64,000 bases of DNA, taken from NCBI GenBank assembly GCA_002347025.1, contig DEAE01000032.1, positions 62,001 through 126,000 on the forward strand, in the 5' to 3' direction. The notes beneath the pieces are model-generated. The model was not told the DNA's origin, did not search any database, and saw only the letters and a program-made list of their open reading frames with translations. Position numbers and translations under genes: made by a program. The stretch comes from Acidobacteria bacterium UBA2990 (GTDB lineage Bacteria; Acidobacteriota; Vicinamibacteria; Vicinamibacterales; UBA8438). Below, piece by piece: positions 1 through 9,129 of the stretch (position 1 is its first letter; each line of letters starts with the position of its first letter).

Positions 1-1657
1 AGGTGTGGTCATAGTTGGTTGGTTCGTACCGGTCTTGTTCAGGGCCAACATCGTAACTAATAGGCTCATCACGTACGATTGAGGCTGCTGTATATCCTTG
101 ATCGACTGCAGCCGCGTACAGAACCCCCTTAAATAGTGAGCCGAGTTGCCGCTTGGCTTGCGTTGCGCGATTAAATTTGCTTCTGTCGAAACTGTAGCCG
201 CCAACCATTGCGAGGATTCGGCCCGTCCGGTTTTCAATAGCCACCAGTGCGGCTTCAGCCAACGGTTCCTGCTCTAGGTCGGCCTCAGCAGTCGGATTCT
301 CTAATGTAACCCCGTTAGCGTCGATGGTTTCGAGTTTGGTGATCTTTATTTCGATAAGGTCGCCAATCTTGACTAGCTGGTTGGCCGCTACGTTGCCGAT
401 GCCTCGAAAACCTTCAGTCAATCCTGACTGTAGGACGCGCAAACCCTTAGGTTTAACCCTGGCTGTGTGCTCTCCGAATCGGACTTGCATCGCCTCTTCG
501 TCGACCTGGATCACGACCGCCGGCACGATATCACCAGTCTCCATGGCGAAAACCCACCTGCTGTGACCGAAGGTATCTAGAATGTCTGTAGTGTCACGAG
601 TATCATCGCTGGCAGCTGCTTCGGTGAGTATGTTTCGTGTGGGAGTGCGGAATCCTCGCCGTTTGTCGTGAACCCTTAAACCGTTTTCAATAGCCTGGGT
701 GGCGACTTCCTGTAGTTGGGCATCTAGAGTGGTGTGGACTGTTAGTCCTTCTTCATAGAGCCGAGCTACCCCGTACTCGTGCTCAAGGTGTTGCCGTATT
801 TCTTCGATAAAGTAAGGGGCGACGGTGTTGCTGCGTTCCTTGCGCTCGGCCAAGATAATCGGTTCTTCCTTGGTGGTATCCGCTTCATCTTGGGTGAGAT
901 AACCTTCATCGGCCATTCTTTGCAAGGTGTAATTTCGCCGGCTGCGCGCTAGATCCATGTCAACGAGAGGGCTCTGTCTGGCGGGTAGTTGGATAATACC
1001 GGCAATGGTGGCGGCTTCGCCAAGGTTGAGGTCTTTAACCGATTTTCCGAAATATAGTCGCGACGCGGCCTCGACTCCATAGGCGCTGTGGACCGCCGTG
1101 CCGAGCCATATCTGGTTTGCGTAGAGTGTCAGAATCTCCCGTTTTGTGTAACGCTTTTCGATGTGCAGGGTGTAATACATCTCACGTAGTTTCCGCTGCC
1201 ACGTCTTCTGCAGACCGAGACTTTCCCCGCGAAGTTTAACGTTCCGTGCCAACTGCATGGTTATAGTGCTGGCTCCAGCTGCCGTCAGGTCTCCTTCTCG
1301 AATGTTCGATAAGACCGTCATAGCTATCCGAGGAATATTGAATCCGATATGTGTGAAGAAACCTCCGTCTTCCGCTGAGATAATGGCGTTGCGGAGTACT
1401 TCAGGAATGTCATCATAGGTGAGAATTACACGTCTCTCCGTGGCATACTCGCCGATAAGCTCGCCTCCTCGCGCGTGGATACGCGTGATTGTGCCTGGGG
1501 CATAGTCGTCTAAATCGGAGATAATCGATAAGTCTGGTGAGTAGGCGAAAAACACCCCAGCGCTGAGTCCTAACACCAAGGAGAATGCGATCCCACTCAT
1601 TAGCCTCTTTGAGCGGATGAGTCCATGTCTGGAGTTTGCTGGCGTGTTTGGTGGCAT
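1..1657 (-). CDS. Penicillin-binding protein 1A (bifunctional peptidoglycan synthase), 3' end cut by the window
   Basis: Class A penicillin-binding protein that polymerises glycan strands and cross-links peptides outside the inner membrane. The ATG at 1657 is followed by a short basic segment and one transmembrane helix (about residues 18-38). A GT51 glycosyltransferase domain follows with the motif EDGGFFTHIG near residue 95. Next come the start of the transpeptidase region, an inserted OB-like segment (VPAVVIQVDEEAMQVRF), and the active-site SxxK as SLFK near residue 505. The SxN and KTG motifs would lie beyond base 1, so the protein is truncated by the window and not by mutation. The reading frame is open throughout. 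The symbol could be mrcA/ponA, which I leave open. Confidence 0.9.
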   Translation of the reverse strand, partial: MPPNTPANSRHGLIRSKRLMSGIAFSLVLGLSAGVFFAYSPDLSIISDLDDYAPGTITRIHARGGELIGEYATERRVILTYDDIPEVLRNAIISAEDGGFFTHIGFNIPRIAMTVLSNIREGDLTAAGASTITMQLARNVKLRGESLGLQKTWQRKLREMYYTLHIEKRYTKREILTLYANQIWLGTAVHSAYGVEAASRLYFGKSVKDLNLGEAATIAGIIQLPARQSPLVDMDLARSRRNYTLQRMADEGYLTQDEADTTKEEPIILAERKERSNTVAPYFIEEIRQHLEHEYGVARLYEEGLTVHTTLDAQLQEVATQAIENGLRVHDKRRGFRTPTRNILTEAAASDDTRDTTDILDTFGHSRWVFAMETGDIVPAVVIQVDEEAMQVRFGEHTARVKPKGLRVLQSGLTEGFRGIGNVAANQLVKIGDLIEIKITKLETIDANGVTLENPTAEADLEQEPLAEAALVAIENRTGRILAMVGGYSFDRSKFNRATQAKRQLGSLFKGVLYAAAVDQGYTAASIVRDEPISYDVGPEQDRYEPTNYDHT

Positions 1658-1821
1658 CAACTTCTAATTTTACACTGTCTCAACTCTCGTTTCTTGTCTA
1701 GAAACCTCTTGCATTGCAGGAAATTATGGAAACAGGATGTTCATCCTAGGGAATTGCGTTCGGGTTAGGTCTAGCGATGAAACCGCAAAGGTGATCCTCG
1801 AGACTTCTAGTACGGCCGAAA

Positions 1822-2715
1822 CTATACCCGGCGAAGTACCAAAATTACGCCGGCAATCACAAACAGTGAAGCCATGAAGAATTTCGAATTGAGCGGCTCA
1901 GTTCCTGTCAATGCAGATACTCCTGTGGCGATGATCGGTTGGAAAAAAATGAAAAAGCCCACTATTGAGGATTCCATATGGCGCAGAGTGAATGCGGTGA
2001 GGGAATAGGTTGCCACCGTCGCTCCAATAATGGTGTAAGCCATGGCAGCCCAGACCCAGCCAGGCAAAGTAAGCCAGTCGACCAGTGGGATTCTCCATCC
2101 CACAAGAAGCAAAGTGCCTATAGTCCCAAAACCAAAGAGGACTGCTGTCGCTGAGTATGGATGAATCCGCTGGTAAAGCGGTCTAGACATAACCAGGAAG
2201 CAACCAAAAGACAGAGCGTTGACGAGAGTGAAAAGGTTCCCGGTTTGCCACTCTGGCTTGAGTGGGCCAGTCAGCATAAAGCCAAGTCCAATGGCTGCTA
2301 AGATGATGCCGCAGCCGCGAACCAGACTTGGTCTCTCGAATCGAAACAGCCAAGCGCAGACTAATGTGGTTACTGGGATGGTGAGGTTGATGAGGGATGA
2401 GTATCCCGGGGTCGTTAAACTGAGCCCGAACACGAAGCTAATCTGATTCACGACTACCCCAAGAGTGGCCAAAGCCGCCAATGTCTTTAGGTCACGGAAG
2501 GTATTTGGAAAGGGAAGCCGTAGAAGATACGCCGAACTTAGGAGAATAAAAGTTGCACAGATTGCACGCACAGCAGCCCAGGCACCAGGGTCTAGGCCAG
2601 CGTCGAACGCAGGTTTGATAATAGGGTAGTGCAGCCCGAACAGGATCTGTACGCCCAATAGCGCAACTATGGATAGATTACGTCGAGGTACAAGATCGAA
2701 CCGTTTGACTCTCAT
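1822..2715 (-). CDS. EamA/DMT-family transporter
   Basis: Protein of 297 residues with about ten hydrophobic helices arranged as two EamA repeats. This is the architecture of drug/metabolite exporters of the inner membrane. The N-terminal repeat contains the family-like stretch LLGVQILFGLHYPIIK, and the second repeat ends in a short basic tail (LVLRRV). Substrate cannot be read from the sequence; relatives export amino acids, nucleotides or drugs. It is a single gene, on the same strand as the PBP1A gene but separated from it by about 165 bases, so operon membership is uncertain. Confidence 0.85.
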   Translation of the reverse strand: MRVKRFDLVPRRNLSIVALLGVQILFGLHYPIIKPAFDAGLDPGAWAAVRAICATFILLSSAYLLRLPFPNTFRDLKTLAALATLGVVVNQISFVFGLSLTTPGYSSLINLTIPVTTLVCAWLFRFERPSLVRGCGIILAAIGLGFMLTGPLKPEWQTGNLFTLVNALSFGCFLVMSRPLYQRIHPYSATAVLFGFGTIGTLLLVGWRIPLVDWLTLPGWVWAAMAYTIIGATVATYSLTAFTLRHMESSIVGFFIFFQPIIATGVSALTGTEPLNSKFFMASLFVIAGVILVLRRV

Positions 2716-3092
2716 TCGAATGGCTGATTGTCTGGAAGGGGGTAATGTGTCTCAAGAGGGTGGCCAACTGGTTGCTGGTAGCATATCTGAATAGAAGGAA
2801 ATGGAGCGAGGCTGGTTAAATAGCTTGAAAAATGAACAAATTGTTGAAGGTGTGACTCTGCGCGCTGAGTCTATGTTATTCAACCGACCGTATGTCTAGG
2901 TTGACCGGGCTCTTATTGGATCGATCATTCTTTCTGGTTTAAGACTGACGTAGGCAGGAAGCGCAATTCAGCAAGTCGAAGTCTCTTATGTTTAACTACT
3001 TGTAATTTAGTCCTTTAGTCTTGATCTAGAAATAGCTGGGTTATACCTCTTCGATCCAAGGGAGCTATGCCGTGTGCTTGGCTCAATGAGAA
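2716..3092. other. Intergenic region, 377 bases, no gene seen
   Basis: Gap between the divergent EamA gene and the small membrane-protein gene, so promoters for both should lie here. A TTGACC at about 2899 could serve as a -35 box, but I see no convincing -10 at the right spacing. No RNA gene or long hairpin was found. Confidence 0.4.
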
Positions 3093-3440
3093 ATGTCTAC
3101 TCATGTCAAATATTTTGAACGTGTATTCTTAAGTTCACTGATCCTAGGGCTTGTGGTTACGTTTCTAACATTTTCTACTCGGGCTGGTATTGCAGGTAAT
3201 GACATTCTCCTTGCGGCCCTTGTCGTTGTCGAGTGTCCTCTCGTGCTGTTAATCTCTAGAAAAACAAATAATACTGCTAGGTGGTTCTTGGTCGCTCTCG
3301 TGCTGACTGGGGCGCCATTTTATCTATCTAGTCTAATTGTTAATTTTGCGACTGTTTTGATCGGTGTGTTGTCGTCCATGCAGGTGATAGCGCAATATGT
3401 TGGCCTCTATTTTCTATTTAGTGGTGAGCTCAACAAGTAG
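3093..3440 (+). CDS. Small hypothetical membrane protein
   Basis: Predicted protein of 115 residues with four hydrophobic segments (roughly residues 13-30, 37-53, 64-80 and 88-110) and few charges between them, so it is probably an integral inner-membrane protein. I do not recognise a family. There is no clear Shine-Dalgarno before the ATG at 3093, and the local sequence is more AT-rich than its neighbours. It is convergent with the SDR gene that follows. The gene is plausible because the hydrophobic pattern is coherent over the whole length, but a chance reading frame cannot be excluded. Confidence 0.45.
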   Translation: MSTHVKYFERVFLSSLILGLVVTFLTFSTRAGIAGNDILLAALVVVECPLVLLISRKTNNTARWFLVALVLTGAPFYLSSLIVNFATVLIGVLSSMQVIAQYVGLYFLFSGELNK

Positions 3441-3513
3441 TGGGCAGATGAACGGGCTGGGTGGTGTGATTGGGGCGAAGCTGTTCATGGAAGCAACGAA
3501 TGGCATGTCGTGT

Positions 3514-4218
3514 TCAGGTGGCAGGGTTCGTCGCAAAGACGGTCAGTTCTGTGGTGAAACCCCTGTCGTGCATTTCGAGAACGGATTTAACCATGTTGGC
3601 AATGTCCTCGGGTTGCAGCTTTGAGGGATGGTCTGTTTGAGGGAAGCCGGCAGCCTCGGCAAAGGGGGTGATCACTTCACTGGGGTTGATCTGGATGACT
3701 CGCACGTTGTGTTTCCTCAATTCGGAGCGCCAGCATTCCGTCAGGGCCCTGAGTGCGAACTTACTTGCCATATATGCTGTGCCGTTAGCAGCACCATGGA
3801 GAGAAGCGGTTGAGGCGATGTTCACGATATGGCCACCTTTGCGTGCTACAAAATGCTTGGCAGCTTCTCGTCCCATTAGCATCGCACCTGTCACATTCGT
3901 AGCAAAGACCCGCTCGAAGCTTGCCAGGTCCATCTCAACCAACGGTTTAAAGACACCGATGCCAGCATTGTTAACCAGAATGTCGAAGTGGCCGAACTTT
4001 TCCAGCACTGTCCGATAGGTTCGCCCGACGTCTTGCTCGTTGGAGACGTCAGCTCTTACCGCTTGAGCCCCAATGTCAGCCGCTGCTGCTTCCAACTTGG
4101 CTGGGTCGCGTCCTGTAATCGTCACGTGCGACCCTGACAAAATCAGTGATTCAGCGATGGCTCTGCCGATTCCCGAGCTCCCGCCGGTTACTATGGCAAC
4201 CTTATTCGTGAGATTCAT
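3514..4218 (-). CDS. SDR-family NAD(P)-dependent oxidoreductase
   Basis: Short-chain dehydrogenase/reductase of the classical type. It has the Rossmann glycine motif TGGSSGIG near the N terminus, NNAG in the middle, the catalytic Ser in NIASTAS, and the YxxxK pair in YMASK. The tail resembles 3-oxoacyl-ACP reductase-like proteins, but the substrate cannot be assigned. I start it at the ATG at 4218, because MNLTNKVAIVTGG is a normal SDR start. The reading frame is open to an ATG at 4287, but the extra 23 residues look like untranslated sequence. No clear ribosome-binding site precedes either start. It appears to be a single gene. Confidence 0.88.
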   Translation of the reverse strand: MNLTNKVAIVTGGSSGIGRAIAESLILSGSHVTITGRDPAKLEAAAADIGAQAVRADVSNEQDVGRTYRTVLEKFGHFDILVNNAGIGVFKPLVEMDLASFERVFATNVTGAMLMGREAAKHFVARKGGHIVNIASTASLHGAANGTAYMASKFALRALTECWRSELRKHNVRVIQINPSEVITPFAEAAGFPQTDHPSKLQPEDIANMVKSVLEMHDRGFTTELTVFATNPAT

Positions 4219-4488
4219 TTGGGTTTCAGTGTAGCGCAACCGTGTCATTACGACCATGGTACTCGGAGTGCGAGTCAGGCGACCCATGGCTCCACAAACA
4301 TGAAAATCAGCTCTAGATGTTTGAGCTAGAAGCTCTGGTTAACACGGAACACCTGGTCGAGTAGTTGCATGGCAGGGCTACGCCGTGCTCGGAGGCACTG
4401 AAGGTCGAACTAGGGTACGGTGGAAAAAGTGTATCTCTTTATAAACTGGTTCTTGGACAACAGGTTATAGAAGGCGGCTCCTTAACCC

Positions 4489-5208
4489 TTATACGTCCTG
4501 GTGCAATTGAGAATATGCGGATTCTACAGGAAGGCCACAGAGGCGTGCCGACTCGGCCAGTGACCCAAGGGTCAGGCGTGCCACACCGCGGTAGTAGTCC
4601 GTTTCGGCGTGGGTGTCGACGAGTGCTAGACACCTCGGTGCCCACTGCAGTAGATGATCTTTCAGAATGGTTCGCTGGGCATCTAAGCAGCGAACGATGT
4701 CTGTGCGTCCTGTTCGTTCGTCAGCGCAGCCTGCGAGGTCAGACACCTGGGCGAGAAATGCCAGTTCGAGTGCCAAGTGATCGTCTGGTTCTCGATGAAT
4801 GGCAGGTGCCTGCCAACCAAATTCTCGATAGAGCTGTCTGACCTTGAGGGTGGAATCCTGAAATGTCAGTTTCGTCTTGCTTAGATGAACCGACTCCCAA
4901 GGAGGTGCAAGCATTTCACCAGGTCCGACAAAGAGCCGATTAAAGTCCCACTCAAGTTCCTTGAGTCGGCTAGGGTCCCATTGTGCGCAATAGGTAGCCA
5001 GCGCGCTCAGTCCTGCCTTCACTGGTTCGGCCTTCGACCGGAAGGGCCAACTGTCAAAAAGTCCTTCCTCACGTAACGCTGAAAGCCAGCTTGCATCGGG
5101 TGTCTTATAGAAACATTGAGCAAGAAAACGGTAGGCTAATGCCTGTCTTGGCTGACACTGCTGCCATTCCCTTTGATCAAAAACATCCTTGCAAGGCGTG
5201 AGTGTCAA
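4489..5208 (-). CDS. TorD/DmsD-family molybdoenzyme chaperone
   Basis: Cytoplasmic chaperone of the TorD/DmsD family, all-helical proteins that bind the Tat signal peptide and apo form of a molybdenum enzyme until the cofactor is inserted. The family hallmark E-P-D-D-H-L-A-L-E-L-x-F-L is present in the second half. It is the last gene of the DMSO-reductase-like operon, which fits a dedicated maturation role. I place the start at a TTG at 5208 whose bases overlap the upstream gene's TGA (TTGA), with AGGG seven bases upstream. This gives 239 residues. A longer frame to an ATG at 5277 exists but would overlap the anchor subunit by 73 bases. Confidence 0.82.
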   Translation of the reverse strand: MTLTPCKDVFDQREWQQCQPRQALAYRFLAQCFYKTPDASWLSALREEGLFDSWPFRSKAEPVKAGLSALATYCAQWDPSRLKELEWDFNRLFVGPGEMLAPPWESVHLSKTKLTFQDSTLKVRQLYREFGWQAPAIHREPDDHLALELAFLAQVSDLAGCADERTGRTDIVRCLDAQRTILKDHLLQWAPRCLALVDTHAETDYYRGVARLTLGSLAESARLCGLPVESAYSQLHQDV

Positions 5209-6122
5209 ATCCCAACCCTGACCCGCGTGGCGTAGAAAAGAAAGCGTCCACATACCTCTGCGACCAGCACGATACAAAACGATGCATACGCTAGTTTTGG
5301 GGCAAGTCGAGAACTAGAGGGTATCCTGTGGCTTGCTAGCATGACGGCCAAAGTTGCCGTTGCTACAAAGAGTAGCCCGAACCGTAACCCAAGCAACCAG
5401 TCGTAGTCGTACGTCAACTTATAAAGACTGGATGCTGCGGCGGGGGATGGATCTCTTGCTAGGTCTGCCACCTGGACCGGTAGGATTAGCAGTTCAGTGA
5501 GAACAGCTACCAGTCCAACCAGTGAGAGCCCCTGCAGAATCCCCAAAGGGGCGTAGCCGTCTGGAGATCGTGAGTGTCGGCTTGGGGTCGTCGGTGTCCA
5601 GCCTTCTGAGACGAGTATGACCATAACACCCAGAACACCCAGACGCAGCGCCGATGCCACGAAAGCAGTCGGGGTAGCGACAGTGTTCCAGCTCGGTTGA
5701 GATGGCAACAGATATATCTGGATTTGGCAGTAGAGAAACGCCACCGCTGTGACTCCAGTTAACCAGGTCATCCACTTCGTGTTGGGCGAGGTATTTTTGG
5801 AACGCCACTGTATGGTCGTCAGCGCGCTCAGAAACACCGCGAACAGGCCGCCAGACACTATCTCGCGGCTTAACCACGACGAGTTAAGATTCACAAGCGC
5901 ACGCAGCGCCTCTAGTGGAGCCGAGAGATGGAAAAGCGCCACGCCCAAACCGAGGATCAGTGAGGCGAGTACCGCAATTAGCCGGACCGTCATTCTTTTC
6001 CCTGGGACGTCCCCCTTCGGCGTACATAACCAAATTTGCACAACCTGGAGTGTCAGAAACGCGCCAACGGCCATCTGTGTCAGCAGCGTGAAAAAAACGA
6101 GGGACCAGTCACGCAGTTGCAT
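5205..6122 (-). CDS. DmsC-like membrane anchor subunit of a DMSO-reductase-family complex
   Basis: Integral membrane protein of 305 residues with about eight hydrophobic helices, matching the size and topology of DmsC anchors. Such anchors hold the catalytic and Fe-S subunits on the membrane and oxidise quinol. The N terminus MQLRDWSLVFFTLLTQMAVG is typical of the family. It follows the Fe-S subunit gene by 11 bases and overlaps the TorD-like gene, so all four genes are probably translated from one message. By analogy, electrons pass from quinol through this subunit to the ferredoxin-like subunit and then to the molybdenum site. Confidence 0.85.
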   Translation of the reverse strand: MQLRDWSLVFFTLLTQMAVGAFLTLQVVQIWLCTPKGDVPGKRMTVRLIAVLASLILGLGVALFHLSAPLEALRALVNLNSSWLSREIVSGGLFAVFLSALTTIQWRSKNTSPNTKWMTWLTGVTAVAFLYCQIQIYLLPSQPSWNTVATPTAFVASALRLGVLGVMVILVSEGWTPTTPSRHSRSPDGYAPLGILQGLSLVGLVAVLTELLILPVQVADLARDPSPAAASSLYKLTYDYDWLLGLRFGLLFVATATLAVMLASHRIPSSSRLAPKLAYASFCIVLVAEVCGRFLFYATRVRVGI

Positions 6123-6133
6123 TGCAGAAGGGT

Positions 6134-6688
6134 TCAGGAATGAACTGGCCTCAGCGGTATGAAGCGGATCGCCGGTTTAGTGATCTCAGCCTCAGGCAAA
6201 GGGCCGAACTGAGCCGTGACGCCATCTCGCGCGGCGATGTCTTCCAGCTGCCCCCACTGAAGCGCCTTGGTCGGGCAAGCTTCGGCACAGGCGGGCCCTC
6301 CGGTACCAGCATCGATGCGGTGGGAGCAGAAATTGCACTTCTCCATCTTGCCGGTCTCATCGCTAAACTGCGGGGCATCATAGGGACACGCCCAAGCGCA
6401 CAGGCGGGCACCAATGCACTTGCTCTGATCGACCACCACGATGCCGTCTGGTCGTTTCTCGATGGCACCAGAGGGACAGGCTTCAGCACACACCGGCACC
6501 TCGCAGTGATTGCATGACATCGATACGTGATACATGAAGGGTCCGCCTTCATCCCCTTGAACTGTCCGGACCTTGCGCCACCGTGGCCCCATCTCGACCC
6601 CATTTTCGACTTTGCAAGCAATCTCACAGGTGCGACACCCCGTACAGCGATTCGCGTCAAAAAAGAAGGCGTGCTGTTTCGTTGTCAT
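6134..6688 (-). CDS. DmsB-like four-cluster ferredoxin subunit
   Basis: Electron-transfer subunit of a complex iron-sulfur molybdoenzyme, 184 residues. Four cysteine groups are visible: C15/C18/C21/C25, C59/C62/C67/C71, C91/C97/C101 and C118/C121/C134/C138. The third group reads CIGARLC where CIGCxxC is usual, so the second ligand is Ala94. In NarH-like proteins a Trp at the equivalent position goes with a [3Fe-4S] cluster, so one [3Fe-4S] and three [4Fe-4S] clusters are likely here (inference). The start ATG overlaps the stop of the catalytic gene (ATGA). Partners are the flanking catalytic and anchor subunits. Confidence 0.88.
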   Translation of the reverse strand: MTTKQHAFFFDANRCTGCRTCEIACKVENGVEMGPRWRKVRTVQGDEGGPFMYHVSMSCNHCEVPVCAEACPSGAIEKRPDGIVVVDQSKCIGARLCAWACPYDAPQFSDETGKMEKCNFCSHRIDAGTGGPACAEACPTKALQWGQLEDIAARDGVTAQFGPLPEAEITKPAIRFIPLRPVHS

Positions 6689-9129
6689 ACGGCATCTCCA
6701 GATTCAACCTGCACCATGGACGAGTTTAGCGTGTGCCCTAGCGAAATCGGTTCGTATTTATCAGGGCTCAGGATGCTCGCGGTCTGCTTTTCGTCGACAC
6801 CACCCCAGCCTGTCGTCAGACTGACCACTCCAGTCATGATTCCGCTTGTGACTTCAGCCATGGCCTCTATCGCACCACGATCGTTGAAGACACGGATTCG
6901 CGCGCCATGGTCAATACCTCGGACTCTCGCGTCGTCCGGATGGATCTGCAATACTTGACGAGCCCAAATTTCCGTCAGAAAGTCGTGATGGTGGAAACTT
7001 GAATTCACATGATTGTGATTCTTGCGATTGATCAGCTGGAGCGGGTAGCGCTGTGCTAGTGATTCGTCGACCCACGGCGCCTCAACGGGGTGCAAATACT
7101 CGAGCAAAGGAGCGAAGCCTTTTTCCTGGAGGTACAGCGAGAAAAGTTCAATCCGACCAGACGGAGTGGCAAACGTTTTGTCTTCGAACGGAATCCAAGG
7201 GTCAGGCATCGGATTGACGGGACCGACCTCGAGCTGTTCAAGACTGACTCCTGTCGGTTCAAGGACGCGACGGAAAAGATCATCATCAGGCTGGTCGAAG
7301 TCATCTCCAAAACCAAGTCGCTTTGCCAACTCAGTCATGATCCAGCGATCAGACCTGGCCTCAAACAGCGGCTCGATGGCCTGCTCCATAAGTTGGATGT
7401 ATCGACTGCGGCTGCCGGCAAGTAAGTTCCTGGTTTCAAATAGCGTAGTCACCGGTAACACAATATCGGCGTAACGCGCTGTCGTCGTCATAAAAATATC
7501 TTGCACAACGAACAGGTCGACATTGTCGAGTCCGGCGATGATTTTCTTGGTGTTCGGGTACTGGGTGAGCAGCCCGGTTCCAGCTACATGAATAGCCTTG
7601 ATGGGATGCGGCTTTCGTTCCACCAGGTACTCGCCGAGCTTGGTGCAGGGAATACCCGGAATAGAGGGATTCTGTTGGAGCGGAACCGGGTAATCGATTG
7701 TTCCACCTTGCCCCAGATAGCCACCGGTATCGTTGACACCTCCGCCAAGCACCCCCACATTACCGGTGAGCGCTGCAAGGTAAAGGTGCCCGATGACTGT
7801 CAGTGTTCCATGGTCGGTGCGTTGTGCGCCGGCCATGTTCTGAATGATCGCCGCGGGTTTGGCTCCTGCAAACTCCCTTGCCACAGACGCAATCGCCTCA
7901 GTCGGTGCTCCGGTGATGTCGTGCACGACCTCAGGAGTGTAACGCCTGGCGATTGCCCGCAACCACTCAAGGACCGGCTGATAGCGGACACCGTCGATCT
8001 CGTAACTGCCACCTAGAGCGGCGCGAGCCCCAGGAGTATCAGCTGGAACTGGAGCAGAGGTCAGTTCATCCCAGACCACGAAACGGCCAGAACTATTGTC
8101 AGGAAGAGTCAGAAGGTGAAGGTCACGCAAATCGACAGGCAGCGCTTCGCCGCCGACCGGCCACCCCAGAGACGATCCTTGAAGGTCATAGCCAGACTCG
8201 CCATACCGCACTAGAAACGGTGCATTGGTGAAGCTGCGTACGTAATCATGGTCAAAGAGACCTTCGTCGAGGAGCACGTGAATCATGCCCAACGCTAGAG
8301 CTGCATCTGTACCGGGTTTAATCTGAATCCACCGATCGGATAAGGCGGCCGTCTCGCTCAGCCTGGGGTCAATCGTTACCAGACGGGCGCCGTGTTGCTC
8401 CCTCGCGTCAAAGAGATTCTTCATGTAACCCTGGTTGGTTACCGCCGGATTGTTGCCCCATGCCAAGAAGTAACGACTGTGGATCCACTCATCCCGAAAT
8501 TCTGACCGGCCACCGCCGAAGGTCGCCGCAAATCCTTCGGACACGGATGCGCAGCAGAGCTGAGAGATAATCGGAGTCGCCCCGCCAAATCTGTTCCAGA
8601 ATGCCGAATAGAGTCCCCGTATCCCTGTCGACAATGTTGACCAATTGCCGGTTGCTCCGAAAGCCAGAAATGCCTGATTTCCATGGTCATCGAGGATCCG
8701 CCGATAGCGGGTGGCGATCGTGTTGAGGGCATCCTCCCAGCTGATCCGCTCCCACCGATCCTCGCCCCGTTTTCCCGCACGGCGCATCGGGTATTTCAGT
8801 CGATGAGGGCTGTAGAGTTGCCGGATACGGGAGATCCCACGAGCGCAGGCCAACACATTGAAGTCTGGGTCGCCGGTTACCTTGACCAATCGACCACCAT
8901 CGACATGAGCCAGTAGGGCACAATGAAGACATTCCGGTGTGTTCGCGGTACGGAAGATGTGCTGTCCCGCGCTTGCCAGTCGAGGCTCTTCGACGTCCCG
9001 ATACTTTGGCAGAAGCAATCCTCCGCCCAATGCGGTTGCTCCTCCCAGTAGCGCGCTCCACTTCAAGAAATTGCGCCGCGATGGAGCGAAGTTTTCGTCT
9101 GTAACAGCGATATCACTTCGTGGCGGCAT
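6685..9129 (-). CDS. DMSO-reductase-family molybdopterin catalytic subunit with Tat signal
   Basis: Bis-MGD molybdoenzyme of 814 residues exported by the Tat system: SRRNFLK lies at residues 17-23 and is followed by a hydrophobic stretch. The molybdopterin oxidoreductase core spans most of the protein and a C-terminal dinucleotide-binding domain begins around residue 690. The N-terminal cluster site is unusual. It has only C67, C70 and C95 (PECLHCALLAHV...ACARG) where four cysteines are normal. The start ATG at 9129 has AAGGA eight bases upstream. It heads an operon with Fe-S, anchor and chaperone genes, so it is a quinol-linked reductase or oxidase. The substrate (DMSO, TMAO, a sulfur or selenium oxyanion, or other) cannot be told from sequence. 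Confidence 0.87.
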   Translation of the reverse strand: MPPRSDIAVTDENFAPSRRNFLKWSALLGGATALGGGLLLPKYRDVEEPRLASAGQHIFRTANTPECLHCALLAHVDGGRLVKVTGDPDFNVLACARGISRIRQLYSPHRLKYPMRRAGKRGEDRWERISWEDALNTIATRYRRILDDHGNQAFLAFGATGNWSTLSTGIRGLYSAFWNRFGGATPIISQLCCASVSEGFAATFGGGRSEFRDEWIHSRYFLAWGNNPAVTNQGYMKNLFDAREQHGARLVTIDPRLSETAALSDRWIQIKPGTDAALALGMIHVLLDEGLFDHDYVRSFTNAPFLVRYGESGYDLQGSSLGWPVGGEALPVDLRDLHLLTLPDNSSGRFVVWDELTSAPVPADTPGARAALGGSYEIDGVRYQPVLEWLRAIARRYTPEVVHDITGAPTEAIASVAREFAGAKPAAIIQNMAGAQRTDHGTLTVIGHLYLAALTGNVGVLGGGVNDTGGYLGQGGTIDYPVPLQQNPSIPGIPCTKLGEYLVERKPHPIKAIHVAGTGLLTQYPNTKKIIAGLDNVDLFVVQDIFMTTTARYADIVLPVTTLFETRNLLAGSRSRYIQLMEQAIEPLFEARSDRWIMTELAKRLGFGDDFDQPDDDLFRRVLEPTGVSLEQLEVGPVNPMPDPWIPFEDKTFATPSGRIELFSLYLQEKGFAPLLEYLHPVEAPWVDESLAQRYPLQLINRKNHNHVNSSFHHHDFLTEIWARQVLQIHPDDARVRGIDHGARIRVFNDRGAIEAMAEVTSGIMTGVVSLTTGWGGVDEKQTASILSPDKYEPISLGHTLNSSMVQVESGDAV

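Noticed and set aside
4219..4287. Upstream extension of the SDR frame
   Set aside because: The residues before MNLTNKV do not match SDR openings.
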